Assembly (NCBI RefSeq): GCF_000159135.1 | Contig: NZ_GG667520.1 | Coordinates: 374,519-436,451 of the forward strand | DNA from: Corynebacterium striatum ATCC 6940 | GTDB lineage: Bacteria; Actinomycetota; Actinomycetes; Mycobacteriales; Mycobacteriaceae | Direction of reading: 5' to 3' | DNA: 61,933 nt | Part shown: in pieces, positions 10,891 through 23,699 of the stretch | Layout of the letters: every line of letters starts with the position of its first letter | Position numbering within the stretch: position 1 is the first letter of the stretch | Translations under genes and position numbers: made by a program | Notes under the pieces: generated by a model | The model's database searches: none | Seen by the model: the letters and a program-made list of their open reading frames with translations, nothing else | What the model was told of the DNA's origin: nothing

Positions 10891-13131
10891 TTGAGCGCTA
10901 GAAACGCTGTTGAGTTCAACATTGATGAAGAATTCGGTATCACCGAAGCAATCGCCACCCTTGACAATGGCGATTTTGGCACCCGCACCATCCGTTTCGA
11001 GACTGGCCTGCTGGCTCGTCAGGCGGGCGGCTCTGTCACCACTTACCTGGACGAGGACACCATGCTCCTGTCCACCACCACTGCCTCCAACCAGCCACGT
11101 GAAGGTTTTGACTTCTTCCCACTGACCGTGGACGTCGAGGAGCGAATGTACGCAGCCGGAAAGATTCCGGGCTCCTTCTTCCGCCGTGAGGGCCGACCCT
11201 CCACCGAGGCCATCCTGGCCTGCCGCCTGATTGACCGTCCACTGCGCCCGACCTTTGTCAAGGGTCTGCGCAATGAGGTACAGGTCGTTGTTACCGTGCT
11301 TTCTATGGCGCCGGAGGAGTACTACGACGTCATCGCCATCAATGGCGCTTCTGCTTCCACGCAGCTGTCTGGCCTGCCGGTTTCCGGCGCTGTCGGCGGC
11401 GTGCGCATGGCACTCATCGCTGATGACAAGCACCCGAAGGGCCAGTGGGTTGCATTCCCGAACCACGAGCAGCACGAGCGCGCACTGTTCGAGATGGTCG
11501 TGGCCGGCCGCATCGTAAAGAAGGGCAACAAGGAAGACGTTGCCATCATGATGGTCGAGGCTGGCGCAGGCACCAACGTTGCTGAGCGCATCAAGGAAGG
11601 CGCACCGGCACCGCAGGAATCCACTGTTGCTGAGGGCCTCGAAGCAGCCAAGCCGTTCATCAAGACCCTGTGCGAGGCTCAGGCAGGTCTGGCTGAGCGC
11701 GCTGCTAAGGAAACTCAGGAGTTCCCGCTCTTCCCGCCGTACACCGATGATGTCTTCGCCGCAGTTGAGAAGGCAGCCTCCAAGAAGCTGGAGAAGCTGC
11801 TGACCATCCCGGGCAAGCAGGACCGCGACGACGCAACGAACGAGTACATGGAGCAGGTCGAGGCGGATCTCCATGAGAAGTTCGAGGACGAGGATGCCTC
11901 CAAGCAGATCCGCGCTGCGTATAACGCTGTCATGAAGGCCATCGTGCGTAAGAAGATCCTCACCGAGGGCTTCCGTATCGACGGCCGTGGCGTTACCGAC
12001 ATCCGTGACCTGGGCGTTGAGGTTGACCTCATCCCACGCGCCCACGGTTCCTCCCTGTTCGAGCGCGGCGAGACCCAGATCCTGGGCGTTACCACCCTGG
12101 ACATGCTCAAGATGGAGCAGCAGATCGATTCCCTGACCCCGGTCACGGGCAAGCGCTACATGCACCACTACAACTTCCCGCCGTATTCCACGGGTGAGAC
12201 CGGCCGCGTTGGCTCCCCGAAGCGCCGCGAAATCGGCCACGGTGCACTCGCTGAGCGCGCACTGCTTCCGGTTATTCCTTCCCGTGAGGACTTCCCGTAC
12301 GCCATCCGTCAGGTCTCTGAGGCGCTTGGCTCCAACGGTTCTACCTCCATGGGCTCCGTTTGCGCTTCCACGCTGTCCCTGTACAACGCTGGCGTTCCAC
12401 TGAAGGCACCGGTTGCAGGTATCGCAATGGGTCTTGTCTCCGGCGAGGTAGACGGCAAGGAGAAGTTCGTCGCTCTGACTGACATCCTCGGTGCTGAGGA
12501 CGCTTTCGGTGACATGGACTTCAAGGTCGCAGGTACCTCCGAGTACATCACCGCTCTGCAGCTGGACACCAAGCTGGACGGCATCCCGTCCAAGGTCTTG
12601 GCACAGGCCCTGGAGCAGGCTCGCGACGCCCGCGCCACCATCCTGGACACCATGGCTGAGGTCATCGAAGGCCCAGACGAGATGTCTGGTCTGGCTCCGA
12701 AGATCACTTCTGTGAAGATTCCGGTCAACAAGATCGGCGAGCTCATCGGCCCGAAGGGTAAGACCATTAACTCGATTACTGAGGAAACCGGCGCTGAGGT
12801 CTCTATCGAGGAAGACGGCACCGTCTACATCTCCGCCGCTACCGGTGAGGCTGCCGACGCTGCAATCGAGAAGGTTAACTCTATTGCTAACCCGCAGCTG
12901 CCAAAGGTCGGCGAGCGCTTCCTAGGCACCGTCGTTAAGACCGTAGCCTTCGGCGCGTTTGTCTCCCTGACCCCAGGCCGCGATGGCCTCATCCACATCT
13001 CGAAGCTCGGCGGCGACGAGCGCATCGAGAAGGTCGAGGACGTCGTCAACGTCGGCGATAAGATCCAGGTGGAAATCGCAGACATCGACAACCGCGGCAA
13101 GATCTCCTTGGTTCCAGTCGAGGAAGACTAG
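10891..13131 (+). CDS. pnp: Polynucleotide phosphorylase (GpsI type)
   Basis: Phosphorolytic 3'-5' exoribonuclease; the actinobacterial enzyme was also described as guanosine pentaphosphate synthetase. The 746 residues contain two RNase PH domains ([25 protein letters not shown] in the first; [14 protein letters not shown] in the second, catalytic one), a KH domain ([13 protein letters not shown]) and a C-terminal S1 domain ([26 protein letters not shown]). The start is TTG, supported by AAGGAG 9 nt upstream and by the family N-terminus. It works with RNase J and RNase E/G in RNA turnover; rnj is 4 kb downstream. Confidence 0.97.
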   Translation: MSARNAVEFNIDEEFGITEAIATLDNGDFGTRTIRFETGLLARQAGGSVTTYLDEDTMLLSTTTASNQPREGFDFFPLTVDVEERMYAAGKIPGSFFRREGRPSTEAILACRLIDRPLRPTFVKGLRNEVQVVVTVLSMAPEEYYDVIAINGASASTQLSGLPVSGAVGGVRMALIADDKHPKGQWVAFPNHEQHERALFEMVVAGRIVKKGNKEDVAIMMVEAGAGTNVAERIKEGAPAPQESTVAEGLEAAKPFIKTLCEAQAGLAERAAKETQEFPLFPPYTDDVFAAVEKAASKKLEKLLTIPGKQDRDDATNEYMEQVEADLHEKFEDEDASKQIRAAYNAVMKAIVRKKILTEGFRIDGRGVTDIRDLGVEVDLIPRAHGSSLFERGETQILGVTTLDMLKMEQQIDSLTPVTGKRYMHHYNFPPYSTGETGRVGSPKRREIGHGALAERALLPVIPSREDFPYAIRQVSEALGSNGSTSMGSVCASTLSLYNAGVPLKAPVAGIAMGLVSGEVDGKEKFVALTDILGAEDAFGDMDFKVAGTSEYITALQLDTKLDGIPSKVLAQALEQARDARATILDTMAEVIEGPDEMSGLAPKITSVKIPVNKIGELIGPKGKTINSITEETGAEVSIEEDGTVYISAATGEAADAAIEKVNSIANPQLPKVGERFLGTVVKTVAFGAFVSLTPGRDGLIHISKLGGDERIEKVEDVVNVGDKIQVEIADIDNRGKISLVPVEED

Positions 13132-13174
13132 TCGCATCCTCCCGACAAGCCGTGTGATGCGGCTGTCTCACAAC

Positions 13175-13224
13175 GGCGCCCTCGCTTGGCGGTCGCAACT
13201 ATGCCGGCTGCTAGCGAGGGCGCC
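13175..13224 (+). terminator. Terminator of pnp
   Basis: Perfect 12-bp stem GGCGCCCTCGCT/AGCGAGGGCGCC with a 26-nt loop, followed by TTTCCTTGTCT. Confidence 0.8.
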
Positions 13225-13228
13225 TTTC

Positions 13229-13262
13229 CTTGTCTCTAGCGTCATCGGTGGCTAGGGACAAG
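13229..13262. terminator. Second hairpin between convergent pnp and the lipoprotein gene
   Basis: CTTGTCTCTAGC (13229-13240) pairs with GCTAGGGACAAG (13251-13262), one G-U wobble. It lies just downstream of the lipoprotein gene's stop and probably ends that transcript. Confidence 0.5.
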
Positions 13263-13264
13263 CC

Positions 13265-13978
13265 TTAAGAGTTGGCGAGGAAGTCAATGACAATGCGAGG
13301 TGGACCGTCCAAGTACGTGATGGAATAGGGCACTTTCTTATCGAGCCCAATAACGAAGTGAGACTGGGCCTCGAATGCGCTGACAAATTCCACGCTGCGC
13401 ACGACACCCGCGCCAGGCGTTTGGGCATGGGGCTTGAGCATTGCGTCTCGGAGCTTTTGGCTAACGGGCCACGGTGTGTGTTCGAGGCCTATTTCGAGAG
13501 CGATATTGCCGGAGTAGGGCACGGGGAACCCCGACCCTGGTGCGCTTGTGGACTCGGTGTAGTGTGCCCACCACCGCGGAATGCCGGCGCCCGCGAACTC
13601 TATGACAACGCGGTCGTAGCCTTGATGGCTACCAGCACGCATAGTGGTTGGGATTAGTTCGCCTTCGGAGGTTTCGTCGAAGTCGATGTCTGCCGTATCT
13701 GGAGTGCCTAAGAAGCCCTCTGGAAGCCCATCTGATTTCTGTTCGGTGCTTGTCGGCTGCGGGTTTGTGGTCTCCTCTAACGTTTGACTGCTCGTCGGCG
13801 GCGTAGTCTCAGAAGGCGCCACGGTAGATAGCGGCGCGCTGTGGCTGTTGCCATTGGAGGCACTGCCGGTGCAGGCGGAAAGCGTAAGCGTGGCCGTGGT
13901 TAAGGTGGCGGCCACAACGTACAGGCGGCGGCGATGAGAAAGCGAATAGGCAGGCGCAGAGAACTTGAGAGGAATCAT
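13265..13978 (-). CDS. AMIN-like domain lipoprotein
   Basis: Exported protein of 237 residues. Basic residues RRRLY, a hydrophobic stretch and a lipobox LSAC with Cys36 indicate signal peptidase II processing and membrane anchoring. A Ser/Thr/Pro-rich linker (about 37-85) precedes a folded C-terminal domain with YDRVVIEFAG and the ending PYSITYLDGPPRIVIDFLANS, the pattern of the AMIN-like beta-domain found in actinobacterial lipoproteins. It may act at the peptidoglycan; the ligand is unknown. Expressed from a leaderless promoter. Confidence 0.78.
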   Translation of the reverse strand: MIPLKFSAPAYSLSHRRRLYVVAATLTTATLTLSACTGSASNGNSHSAPLSTVAPSETTPPTSSQTLEETTNPQPTSTEQKSDGLPEGFLGTPDTADIDFDETSEGELIPTTMRAGSHQGYDRVVIEFAGAGIPRWWAHYTESTSAPGSGFPVPYSGNIALEIGLEHTPWPVSQKLRDAMLKPHAQTPGAGVVRSVEFVSAFEAQSHFVIGLDKKVPYSITYLDGPPRIVIDFLANS

Positions 13979-13985
13979 GCTGACC

Positions 13986-13991
13986 AGTCTA
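13986..13991 (-). promoter_or_regulatory. -10 box of the lipoprotein gene, leaderless
   Basis: TAGACT, 7 nt before ATG 13978. This is the same hexamer and spacing as at truB. Confidence 0.6.
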
Positions 13992-14059
13992 AGAAAACGG
14001 GCTCACGCTTGTGCACAATCTTTAAATCATTCCTGCACTGCCCGCCAGATGCATCGACG

Positions 14060-15360
<1,301 letters not shown>

Positions 15361-15393
15361 GTCGGACTTTCGGGAAGACATAAGGCATTAAAT

Positions 15394-16143
15394 ATGGCAC
15401 GCATTAGCGAACTGGACGTCCAGCTCATCGCGGCAACGCAGTTCCACCCGCCGCAGGGCATCGAGTGGGAGAGGGAGCAGGCAGCCTCCGATGGCGAGGC
15501 TCTCGTCGAATTTGCCGGCCGGGCTTGCTACGAGTCCTTCGATAAGCCGAATCCACGCACCGCCAGCAACCCCGCGTACCTGCGTCACATCCTTGAGGTG
15601 GGCCACGATGCGCTGCTGGAACACGCCACGGCTACGCTCTACATCCGCGGCCTGTCGCGCTCTGCCAGTCATGAGCTGGTGCGCCACCGCCACTTTTCCT
15701 TCTCGCAGCTTTCGCAACGCTACGTGCACCCGGAAGAAACACAGGTGGTGCTGCCCAAGCTCATTGCAGAGGACGAGCAGCTGACGCGACTGACCATGCA
15801 AGCAGTGGATGAGACGCGTTTTGTCTACAACGAGTTGCTCAGCGCGCTGGAGGGCAAGCTGGAAGACGAGCCGAATGCCCTCCTGCGGAAGAAGCAGGCG
15901 CGGCAAGCAGCGCGCGCCGTGCTGCCCAACCTGACGGAATCGCGCATTGTCGTGACTGGTAACTACCGCGCTTGGCGCCATTTCATCGGCGCGCGTGCCA
16001 CAGAGCAGGCGGATACCGAGATGCGCGAGCTAGCGATTGCCTGCCTCAAGCTGTTGCGCGAGCAGTCGCCGGTGGTATTCGATGACTTCCACATCACCCA
16101 GCTTGCCGACGGCACCGAAATGGCATCGAGCCCATACGCCTAG
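15394..16143 (+). CDS. thyX: Flavin-dependent thymidylate synthase
   Basis: Makes dTMP from dUMP using methylenetetrahydrofolate and FAD. It has 249 residues. The ThyX signature RHRx7S is present: R97-H98-R99 through S107, followed by [20 protein letters not shown] and the C-terminal [25 protein letters not shown] are typical. AAGG lies upstream of the ATG, and the gene follows dapB by 33 bp. Its place between dapB and dapA matches orf2 of the C. glutamicum dap operon. No thyA is in this window. Confidence 0.97.
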   Translation: MARISELDVQLIAATQFHPPQGIEWEREQAASDGEALVEFAGRACYESFDKPNPRTASNPAYLRHILEVGHDALLEHATATLYIRGLSRSASHELVRHRHFSFSQLSQRYVHPEETQVVLPKLIAEDEQLTRLTMQAVDETRFVYNELLSALEGKLEDEPNALLRKKQARQAARAVLPNLTESRIVVTGNYRAWRHFIGARATEQADTEMRELAIACLKLLREQSPVVFDDFHITQLADGTEMASSPYA

Positions 16144-16194
16144 TTCAAGTCCGTGGCGGTGGCCATAGCTTGTTCCGCCACGCGACCCCGATGA

Positions 16195-17139
<945 letters not shown>

Positions 17140-17141
17140 GA

Positions 17142-19286
17142 ATGACTGAACCCCGTAACCGTTCCCGCAAGGTTACCCGCAAGGCGGGCCCACCAGCGGA
17201 AACTGAGACCGCCTCGAACGAGGCGGCTTCGCCGGTTTTTCAGGCACCGACCAATTCGGCGCGCACGGAATCCGGTGAGAACAATTCCAAGAACACCTCC
17301 GATGGCCAGTCCTCTGGCAACGGCAACAACGGTGGCAACAATTCCGATAAATCGGGCAACAACGAGGGCGGCAACAACCGTCGCTCCCGTTCCCGTGGCT
17401 CCCGTGGCGGCCGTGGTCGCGGTCGCGGCGGCAACGGAAACAATGGCGGTAATGAGAACAATGGCAACGGCAACAACGGTGGCCGCGGCCACCGTAACAA
17501 CAACCGCGGTCGCCGCAACGTGCCGAAGTCGATGCAGGGCGCGGATCTGACTAAGCGTCTGCCGGAACCACCAAAGCAGCCGAAGGATGCCCTGCGCATC
17601 TACGCTCTGGGCGGTATCTCCGAAATTGGCCGTAACATGACCGTCTTCGAGTACCAGGATGAGCTGCTCATCATCGACTGCGGCGTGCTCTTCCCGTCCT
17701 CTGGCGAGCCGGGCGTCGACCTGATCCTGCCGGACTTTGGCCCGATCGAGAAGAAGATTCACAAGGTCAAGGCACTCGTTGTCACCCACGCTCACGAGGA
17801 CCACATTGGTGCTATCCCGTGGCTGCTGAAGCTGCGCCCGGATATTCCAATCGTGGCATCGCGCTTTACCATCGCGCTGATTGCGGCGAAGTGTAAGGAG
17901 CACCGCCAGAAGCCGAAGTTCGTTGAGGTCAACGAGAAGTCGGATGTGAACTACGGTTCGTTCCGCTGCCGTTTTTGGGCAGTTAACCACTCCGTTCCGG
18001 ATGCACTGGGCATCATGCTGGGCACCCCGGCTGGCAATATCATCCACACCGGTGACATCAAGCTGGACCAGACCCCGCTGGATAACCGTCCGACCGACCT
18101 TCCGGCGCTATCTCGCTACGGTGATGAGGGCGTCGACCTGATGCTCTGCGAATCCACCAACGCGAACATCCCGGGCGTTTCCGCATCCGAGGGAGATATC
18201 CCGGCTACCTTCCGCCGCCTGGTGTCCAATGCTAAGCAGCGCGTCATCATCGCAACCTTCGCGTCCAACGTGTACCGTGTACAGGCAGCTATCGACGCCG
18301 CCGTTTATGCTGGCCGCAAGGTTGCCTTCAACGGCCGCTCGATGATGCGCAACATGGAAATCGCCGAGAAGATGGGCTTCCTGAAGGTTCCGCGCGGAAC
18401 CATCATCCCGATCGACGAGGCTGCCAAGATGGCACCGCACAAGGTCTTGCTCATCACCACCGGTACCCAGGGCGAGCCAATGGCTGCGTTGTCACGCATG
18501 GCACGCCGTGAGCACCGTCAGATCACCGTCCGCGACGGCGACCTCATCATCTTCTCCTCGTCCCTGATTCCGGGCAACGAAGAGGCCGTTTACGGTGTCA
18601 TGAACATGCTCTCCCAGATTGGTGCTGAAGTTATCACCAACAAGGAAGCCAAGGTTCACGCCTCCGGCCACGGCTACGGCGGCGAGCTGCTCTTCCTGTA
18701 CAACGCTGCGCGTCCGAAGAACGTTATGCCGGTCCACGGCGAGTGGCGTCACCTGCGTGCAAACAAGGAACTGGCAGTCTCCACTGGCGTTGACCGCGAC
18801 CGCGTGGTTCTGGCACAGAACGGCGTTGTCGTTGATCTGCGCAACGGCCGTGCAGAGGTTGTTGGCCAGATTACCGTGGGTAACCTCTACGTCGATGGCG
18901 TCTCCATGGGTGACGTCGACGCAGATACCCTGGCAGACCGCACCAACCTCGGCTCTGGCGGCGTCGTTTCCATCACCTGTGTGATTGATAACCGCACGTC
19001 CCGGCTGCTTGAGCATCCGGCTGTATCCACCACTGGTTTCTCTGACGATGACCGCGGCATCGTGCCGGAGGTTGCCAAGTTGGTTGAGTCCACGATGAAC
19101 GATCTCGCCGCTGAGGGCGAGAACGATACCTACCGCATGGTGCAGAAGCTGCGCCGCAAGGTATCCAAGCTCATGGATTCCAAGTACAAGCGCGAGCCAG
19201 TCATCTTGCCGACCATCATCCCGACAAACTCTGGTCCGCTCTTGGCTGATGACGAAGAGGTAGAGGCTTCCCGCGAGTCTCTTTAA
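17142..19286 (+). CDS. rnj: Ribonuclease J
   Basis: Metallo-beta-lactamase/beta-CASP RNase with endo- and 5'-3' exonuclease activity. The 714 residues are longer than Firmicute RNase J (about 555) because of a low-complexity N-terminus: residues ~45-130 are Asn/Gly-rich and contain RSRGSRGGRGRGRGG. The catalytic core begins near 145. Motifs: HAHEDH, then TGDIKLD, the beta-CASP ATFASNVYRVQ, and VHASGHGYGGELL. The coding start lies 2 nt after dapA, so translation is coupled. It corresponds to orf4 of the C. glutamicum dapA locus. Confidence 0.96.
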   Translation: MTEPRNRSRKVTRKAGPPAETETASNEAASPVFQAPTNSARTESGENNSKNTSDGQSSGNGNNGGNNSDKSGNNEGGNNRRSRSRGSRGGRGRGRGGNGNNGGNENNGNGNNGGRGHRNNNRGRRNVPKSMQGADLTKRLPEPPKQPKDALRIYALGGISEIGRNMTVFEYQDELLIIDCGVLFPSSGEPGVDLILPDFGPIEKKIHKVKALVVTHAHEDHIGAIPWLLKLRPDIPIVASRFTIALIAAKCKEHRQKPKFVEVNEKSDVNYGSFRCRFWAVNHSVPDALGIMLGTPAGNIIHTGDIKLDQTPLDNRPTDLPALSRYGDEGVDLMLCESTNANIPGVSASEGDIPATFRRLVSNAKQRVIIATFASNVYRVQAAIDAAVYAGRKVAFNGRSMMRNMEIAEKMGFLKVPRGTIIPIDEAAKMAPHKVLLITTGTQGEPMAALSRMARREHRQITVRDGDLIIFSSSLIPGNEEAVYGVMNMLSQIGAEVITNKEAKVHASGHGYGGELLFLYNAARPKNVMPVHGEWRHLRANKELAVSTGVDRDRVVLAQNGVVVDLRNGRAEVVGQITVGNLYVDGVSMGDVDADTLADRTNLGSGGVVSITCVIDNRTSRLLEHPAVSTTGFSDDDRGIVPEVAKLVESTMNDLAAEGENDTYRMVQKLRRKVSKLMDSKYKREPVILPTIIPTNSGPLLADDEEVEASRESL

Positions 19287-19325
19287 ATGAGGCAGTAGCT
19301 TTAGGAGCTTTAGGCTAAACCTCTC

Positions 19326-19370
19326 AAACGACATGTGCCCCGGCAGTCTATGCTGGGGCACATGTCGTTT
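19326..19370 (+). terminator. rnj terminator overlapping the next gene's start
   Basis: Perfect 16-bp inverted repeat (19326-19341 with 19355-19370), 13-nt loop, followed by TCTTCT after the TTT of the right arm. The right arm contains the ATG (19362) of the downstream gene and the loop holds that gene's -10 hexamer. Confidence 0.75.
19349..19354 (+). promoter_or_regulatory. -10 box inside the hairpin loop
   Basis: TATGCT, 7 nt before ATG 19362. A transcript starting here lacks the left arm and cannot fold the hairpin. Confidence 0.55.
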
Positions 19371-19988
19371 TCTTCTGCTGAGCGCGTCAAGATGGTGGCG
19401 CTGTTCCATAAACTCGGTCCGGATGCCCCTACGCTGTGCGAAGGCTGGACCACTCGCGACCTTGCCGCGCACTTGTGGGTAAGGGAAAACCGCCCTGACG
19501 CGGCCGCTGGGATGTTCATCCCGCAGCTGCAAAAGCGCCTTGAGTCGGCGATGCAGAAAGCAGCAGCGCGTGACTTCGATGAGCTGGTTGATGCTTGGGG
19601 GAGGGGAGCGAAGAAGACGAACCCAATGCGCTACGTTGATTCACTGGCAAACTTCACTGAGCACTTCATCCACCATGAGGACATTCGCCGTGCCAACGGT
19701 ATGACCGAGCCGCGCGACTTTTCAAAGGCAGTGGAGAAGGAACTCCACAAGGGGTTGAAAATGTTGGCTCCCCGCATGTTGAGCAAGTCCGCGAAGCCGG
19801 TTGTCTTGTACCCGGAGGGCCTTGCTCGCATCGTCGTGGGCGATAGTAAGAAGGTGGCTGAGCGCGGGGACGACGTCGTCCGCGTCCTGGGCCCAGTCTC
19901 CGAACTGGTTCTGTGGACCTACGGCCGTGACGCCAGTGACGTCAAGATTGAGGGCGATAACAATGCTATCGTCCGATCCGGCCTCTAA
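19362..19988 (+). CDS. TIGR03085 family protein (MDMPI-N / DinB-like fold)
   Basis: Actinobacterial protein of 208 residues. LGPDAPTLCEGWTTRDLAAHLWVRENRPDA is the signature of TIGR03085, related to the mycothiol-dependent maleylpyruvate isomerase N-domain, a four-helix metal-binding bundle. HFIHHEDIRRANG supplies further His residues for a metal site. The function is unknown; mycothiol- or metal-linked chemistry is a reasonable guess. The frame is open from 19335, but ATG 19362 fits both homology and the -10 box. Confidence 0.82.
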   Translation: MSFSSAERVKMVALFHKLGPDAPTLCEGWTTRDLAAHLWVRENRPDAAAGMFIPQLQKRLESAMQKAAARDFDELVDAWGRGAKKTNPMRYVDSLANFTEHFIHHEDIRRANGMTEPRDFSKAVEKELHKGLKMLAPRMLSKSAKPVVLYPEGLARIVVGDSKKVAERGDDVVRVLGPVSELVLWTYGRDASDVKIEGDNNAIVRSGL

Positions 19989-20019
19989 CTTTGCGTCAAG
20001 CCCTTAGACTAGAATAAGC

Positions 20020-20041
20020 GCAGCAAATAGCGATTTGCTGC
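20020..20041 (+). terminator. Hairpin after the TIGR03085 gene
   Basis: GCAGCAAAT (20020-20028) pairs with ATTTGCTGC (20033-20041), 4-nt loop. There is no U tract, so it is a weak terminator candidate. Confidence 0.4.
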
Positions 20042-20138
20042 CCATTGAGGATGTAAAAGCATATAGAAGCCTTATTCACTCGGGAAAATATCCACCCGAA
20101 ACTAGTGTGGCGTATGTGAATAGTGGTGCAAGGGCTAC

Positions 20139-20144
20139 TAGAGT
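20139..20144 (+). promoter_or_regulatory. -10 box of ftsK, leaderless
   Basis: TAGAGT, 7 nt before ATG 20152. Confidence 0.5.
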
Positions 20145-20151
20145 GGCGGAT

Positions 20152-23100
20152 ATGTCTGTCAAAAACGCACCGTCACGCGCCTCGCACCGTGGCCGCTCCT
20201 CAAAGGGAAGCGCCCGCCCTGCGAACCGATCGCGGCCGTCTGGCCGTACCGGTACAGGTAAGTCCTCGAGCCGGGGAAACTCCGAGCATCTCACGCTGAC
20301 TTCCGCAAACCGCGCTGCTGAGACCTCTTCCGAGAGGACCGGCAGCGCATTTCGTGCTGTCGGTCGTGGGCTAAGCGCGGCTTTTGGCGCCACAGCGCGT
20401 GGCATGGGCGATATGGCACGCGGCGTCGGCCGTGGAATGAACAATCTGCGACCGAGTGACGGCGGTGCGGATGATCGCGATATCTACGGCGACTATGACA
20501 CTGAAGATTACGATGATGTAAGGGAGCCGGAGGAAATTTCTACTCGGGGCAAAACCAAGAAGAGCAAGGTAACCCGCGCCAAGGACAATGGCAAAGGTCG
20601 GGGCGAGGACGTCGCGAATAATCCTGAGACTGCGCTGGACCGCTCTGTCGATCCTGAGGGCCGCGTCGCCCGGCAGGAACGCACCATCCAGATTTCCAAT
20701 CCGGATGCGGTTGCGCTGACCCTGATTGGCATCGCGATTGTCCTCGCGTGTGCGGTGTGGTTCGACATCGTGGGCGTCATCGGTGCCTACCTCACCAATG
20801 CGGTGCGCTACGTCATCGGCGCAGGTGCGTACGTGCTACCAGTGGCGCTGGTGGCCCTCGCCATGGCGCTCATGATGGGGGTATCCGGCGTGGCCGGTCA
20901 CCTCAAGCCACGCGTCGTGGGCGGTACCACCCTCATCATCGTGTGCATGCTGGGCCTCATCCACATCTTTGCCGGACTGCCTGCCCTGTCGTGGTCAAAC
21001 AACGCTGCAGGTGACGCCGGCGGCGCCATCGGTTTTGTCGTGGGCCAGCTGCTCGAGGCGGCGTTCTCTGCTTATGTTGCGGTCCCGTTGCTGTTCCTGT
21101 TGATAATTTACGGTGCCCTGAACATCACGGGTATCACCCTGCGCGAGGCCTTCGACTACATCTCGGCGGTCTTCAACGACCTCATGGCCGGCTTGCGCGA
21201 GCGCAAGGACGGACGCTACGAGGACTACGACGAGGAGCTCCACGACGACGCCTATGGTCACGTCAATGACGATATCGAGGACATCGCCGAGGGGCGTGAA
21301 CGCGCACCGCGTGAGGAACGCCAGGCGCAGCAGCCGCGCCGCGCACGCCGCCAGCGCCCACGCCGCCTGTCGACGCCGATGGATAACTACCCGGCAGACG
21401 CAAACGCAACGGTCTCCTTCGACTCCGCTCAAGCGCCGATGCAGGACGCTGATGAGGACGCCGCAGCTACTGCAGCGCGCGCCGAGCAGTCCGCGCTGCT
21501 CGATGATGCGGGGCAGCCGACCGAGGTTATCTCACAACCGGCCACGCCGGCGCACCCAGTGCAGCATGGCCGCCCAGAATTCAATTCAGCTATCCCGCGC
21601 AGCGTCGACGACACCGATGAGATTCCAGTAGTCCGCGACGAGGTGTCAACCACCGTGCTCCCAGCGTCTCCGCGCTCGGCAACCCCGCGCCGTACTTCCC
21701 AGGCATCTGCCAGCGCAGCCGGTGCCGCAATCGGCGGTGCCGCCGGTGCTGCCGCTGGCGCGGCTGCGGGTGCTGCGGCAGGAGCGGCGTCGCCAAGCGC
21801 TGCTCTCGACTCCGCAGCAGACGTGGTCTCCTCGGCACACGCTGAGGCAGTGCGCCTGTTCCAACAGCGATCCGGGCGCGATGCCACGACCGGCAAGTCC
21901 GTCGAAGAGTCAGCAACGCAGTCCCAGCAGTCCGCACCACAGGCGCAACCCGCACAGGCGGCTTCTGCTGCACCGGCCCCGGCACCTGCCCCTGGTGTGG
22001 CTAGCGAATCCGACTACGACGTGCCGACCACTGACCTGCTGACCCCGGGCAAGCCTGCCAAGGCTCGTACCGAGGCCAACGACCGCATCATCGAGGCCAT
22101 CACTGATGTCTTCGAGGAGTTCAAGGTCGACGCCCAGGTCACCGGCTTTAGCCGTGGCCCAACAGTTACTCGCTACGAAATCGAGCTTGGACCAGGCGTC
22201 AAGGTCTCCAAGATTACGAACCTGCAGTCCAACCTGGCCTACGCCGTGGCCACGGACAACCTGCGTCTGCTGACCCCGATCCCGGGCAAGTCCGCAGTGG
22301 GCATCGAGGTGCCGAACGCAGACCGAGAGATGGTGCGTCTGCGCGACGTGCTTGATTCCCCGGCCATCGTTGGTTCCGACGATCCAATGCTCATCGGCTT
22401 GGGCAAGGACATTGAGGGTGAATACTCGTCCTTCTCCGTGAAGAAGATGCCACACCTTTTGGTGGCGGGTGCTACCGGTTCCGGTAAGTCCGCATTCGTG
22501 AACTCCATGCTCGTCTCGTTGCTCACCCGCGCGACCCCGGAGGAGGTGCGCCTCATTCTCGTTGACCCGAAGATGGTGGAGCTCACCCCGTACGAAGGAA
22601 TTCCACACCTCATTACCCCGATCATCACTCAGCCGAAGAAGGCGGCAGCCGCCCTCCAGTGGCTGGTCGAGGAGATGGAGCAGCGCTACATGGACATGCA
22701 GTCCGCCCGCGTGCGCAAGATTGAGGATTACAACCGCAAGGTCATCTCCGGCGAGCACCAGGCACCTGCCGGCTCCCAGCGTGAGATGCGCCCGTACCCA
22801 TACATCGTGTGCGTGGTGGATGAGTTGGCCGACCTCATGATGACCGCCCCGAAGGAAATCGAGGAGTCCATCGTCCGCATTACTCAGAAGGCACGTGCGG
22901 CGGGTATCCACCTGGTCCTAGCAACCCAGCGCCCTTCCGTGGACGTCGTGACCGGTCTGATCAAGACCAACGTTCCTTCCCGCCTCGCCTTTGCTACCTC
23001 GTCGCTGACTGACTCCCGCGTCATTTTGGACCAGGGTGGCGCCGAGAAGCTCATCGGTATGGGCGACGGTCTGTTCATCCCGCAAGGCGGACGCCCGGTG

Positions 23101-23616
23101 CGTATGCAGGGCGCGTTCGTTTCTGACGAAGAGGTTCAGGCTGTTGTCGATGCCGCGAAGGCACAAGGCCAGCCGAACTACACTGAAGGCGTCACGGAAG
23201 AAAAGAAGTCCGAGGCGAAGAAGGAAATCGACGAGGACATCGGAAAAGACCTGGATGATCTGCTTGAGGCCGTCGAACTTGTGGTTACCTCCCAGTTGGG
23301 TTCGACGTCGATGCTCCAGCGCAAGCTCCGCATCGGCTTTGCTAAGGCTGGTCGCCTGATGGACTTGATGGAATCCCGCGGTGTCGTGGGTCCTTCCGAG
23401 GGCTCGAAGGCACGTGAGGTTCTGGTCAAGCCGGAAGAACTCGACACCATAATCTGGATGATTAAGGGCGCGGATCCGGCTGAAGCCCCGAAGGAAATCC
23501 AGGAGGAGATGGCGCAGTCTGCTGACGGTGGCGACGCAGCGCTTGACGATGCCGCGTCCTCCGACGACACACGCACCGTGCAGGCCACCTACAACCCATC
23601 TTCTGGGGCGTTCTAA
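20152..23616 (+). CDS. ftsK: DNA translocase FtsK
   Basis: Septum-located, ATP-driven DNA pump that clears chromosome ends during division. It has 1154 residues: a basic Ser/Arg-rich N-terminus, about four transmembrane helices (roughly 185-370), then a long acidic then Pro/Ala/Gln-rich linker (about 370-620) with a GAAA-type repeat tract. The motor follows, with Walker A GATGSGKS near 773 and Walker [17 protein letters not shown]-terminal winged-helix gamma domain ([32 protein letters not shown]) reads KOPS. The frame is open from 20035, but ATG 20152 fits the promoter and the basic N-terminus. It ends at a strong terminator. Confidence 0.95.
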   Translation: MSVKNAPSRASHRGRSSKGSARPANRSRPSGRTGTGKSSSRGNSEHLTLTSANRAAETSSERTGSAFRAVGRGLSAAFGATARGMGDMARGVGRGMNNLRPSDGGADDRDIYGDYDTEDYDDVREPEEISTRGKTKKSKVTRAKDNGKGRGEDVANNPETALDRSVDPEGRVARQERTIQISNPDAVALTLIGIAIVLACAVWFDIVGVIGAYLTNAVRYVIGAGAYVLPVALVALAMALMMGVSGVAGHLKPRVVGGTTLIIVCMLGLIHIFAGLPALSWSNNAAGDAGGAIGFVVGQLLEAAFSAYVAVPLLFLLIIYGALNITGITLREAFDYISAVFNDLMAGLRERKDGRYEDYDEELHDDAYGHVNDDIEDIAEGRERAPREERQAQQPRRARRQRPRRLSTPMDNYPADANATVSFDSAQAPMQDADEDAAATAARAEQSALLDDAGQPTEVISQPATPAHPVQHGRPEFNSAIPRSVDDTDEIPVVRDEVSTTVLPASPRSATPRRTSQASASAAGAAIGGAAGAAAGAAAGAAAGAASPSAALDSAADVVSSAHAEAVRLFQQRSGRDATTGKSVEESATQSQQSAPQAQPAQAASAAPAPAPAPGVASESDYDVPTTDLLTPGKPAKARTEANDRIIEAITDVFEEFKVDAQVTGFSRGPTVTRYEIELGPGVKVSKITNLQSNLAYAVATDNLRLLTPIPGKSAVGIEVPNADREMVRLRDVLDSPAIVGSDDPMLIGLGKDIEGEYSSFSVKKMPHLLVAGATGSGKSAFVNSMLVSLLTRATPEEVRLILVDPKMVELTPYEGIPHLITPIITQPKKAAAALQWLVEEMEQRYMDMQSARVRKIEDYNRKVISGEHQAPAGSQREMRPYPYIVCVVDELADLMMTAPKEIEESIVRITQKARAAGIHLVLATQRPSVDVVTGLIKTNVPSRLAFATSSLTDSRVILDQGGAEKLIGMGDGLFIPQGGRPVRMQGAFVSDEEVQAVVDAAKAQGQPNYTEGVTEEKKSEAKKEIDEDIGKDLDDLLEAVELVVTSQLGSTSMLQRKLRIGFAKAGRLMDLMESRGVVGPSEGSKAREVLVKPEELDTIIWMIKGADPAEAPKEIQEEMAQSADGGDAALDDAASSDDTRTVQATYNPSSGAF

Positions 23617-23645
23617 GAACCGGACTCCAGTTGCGCTGGTGATTT

Positions 23646-23678
23646 AATGCCCTACCGATTTAAATGCGGTAGGGCATT
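23646..23678 (+). terminator. Terminator of ftsK
   Basis: Perfect 12-bp stem AATGCCCTACCG/CGGTAGGGCATT, followed by TTCTTTTG. Confidence 0.92.
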
Positions 23679-23688
23679 TTCTTTTGTG

Positions 23689-23694
23689 TAATAT
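23689..23694 (+). promoter_or_regulatory. -10 box of terC
   Basis: TAATAT, predicting transcription from about 23701, exactly where the riboswitch aptamer begins. Confidence 0.6.
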
Positions 23695-23699
23695 AGGAC

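Noticed and set aside
10618..12240. Long minus-strand open frame (540 codons)
   Set aside because: It is antisense to pnp and the reverse of its conserved domains; no homology visible.
19326..19370. Mobile-element end or attachment site
   Set aside because: The inverted repeat is a hairpin with T-tail at a gene end, with no transposase, target duplication or integrase nearby.
21910..22911. Minus-strand open frame of 333 codons
   Set aside because: It is a shadow of the ftsK motor domain.
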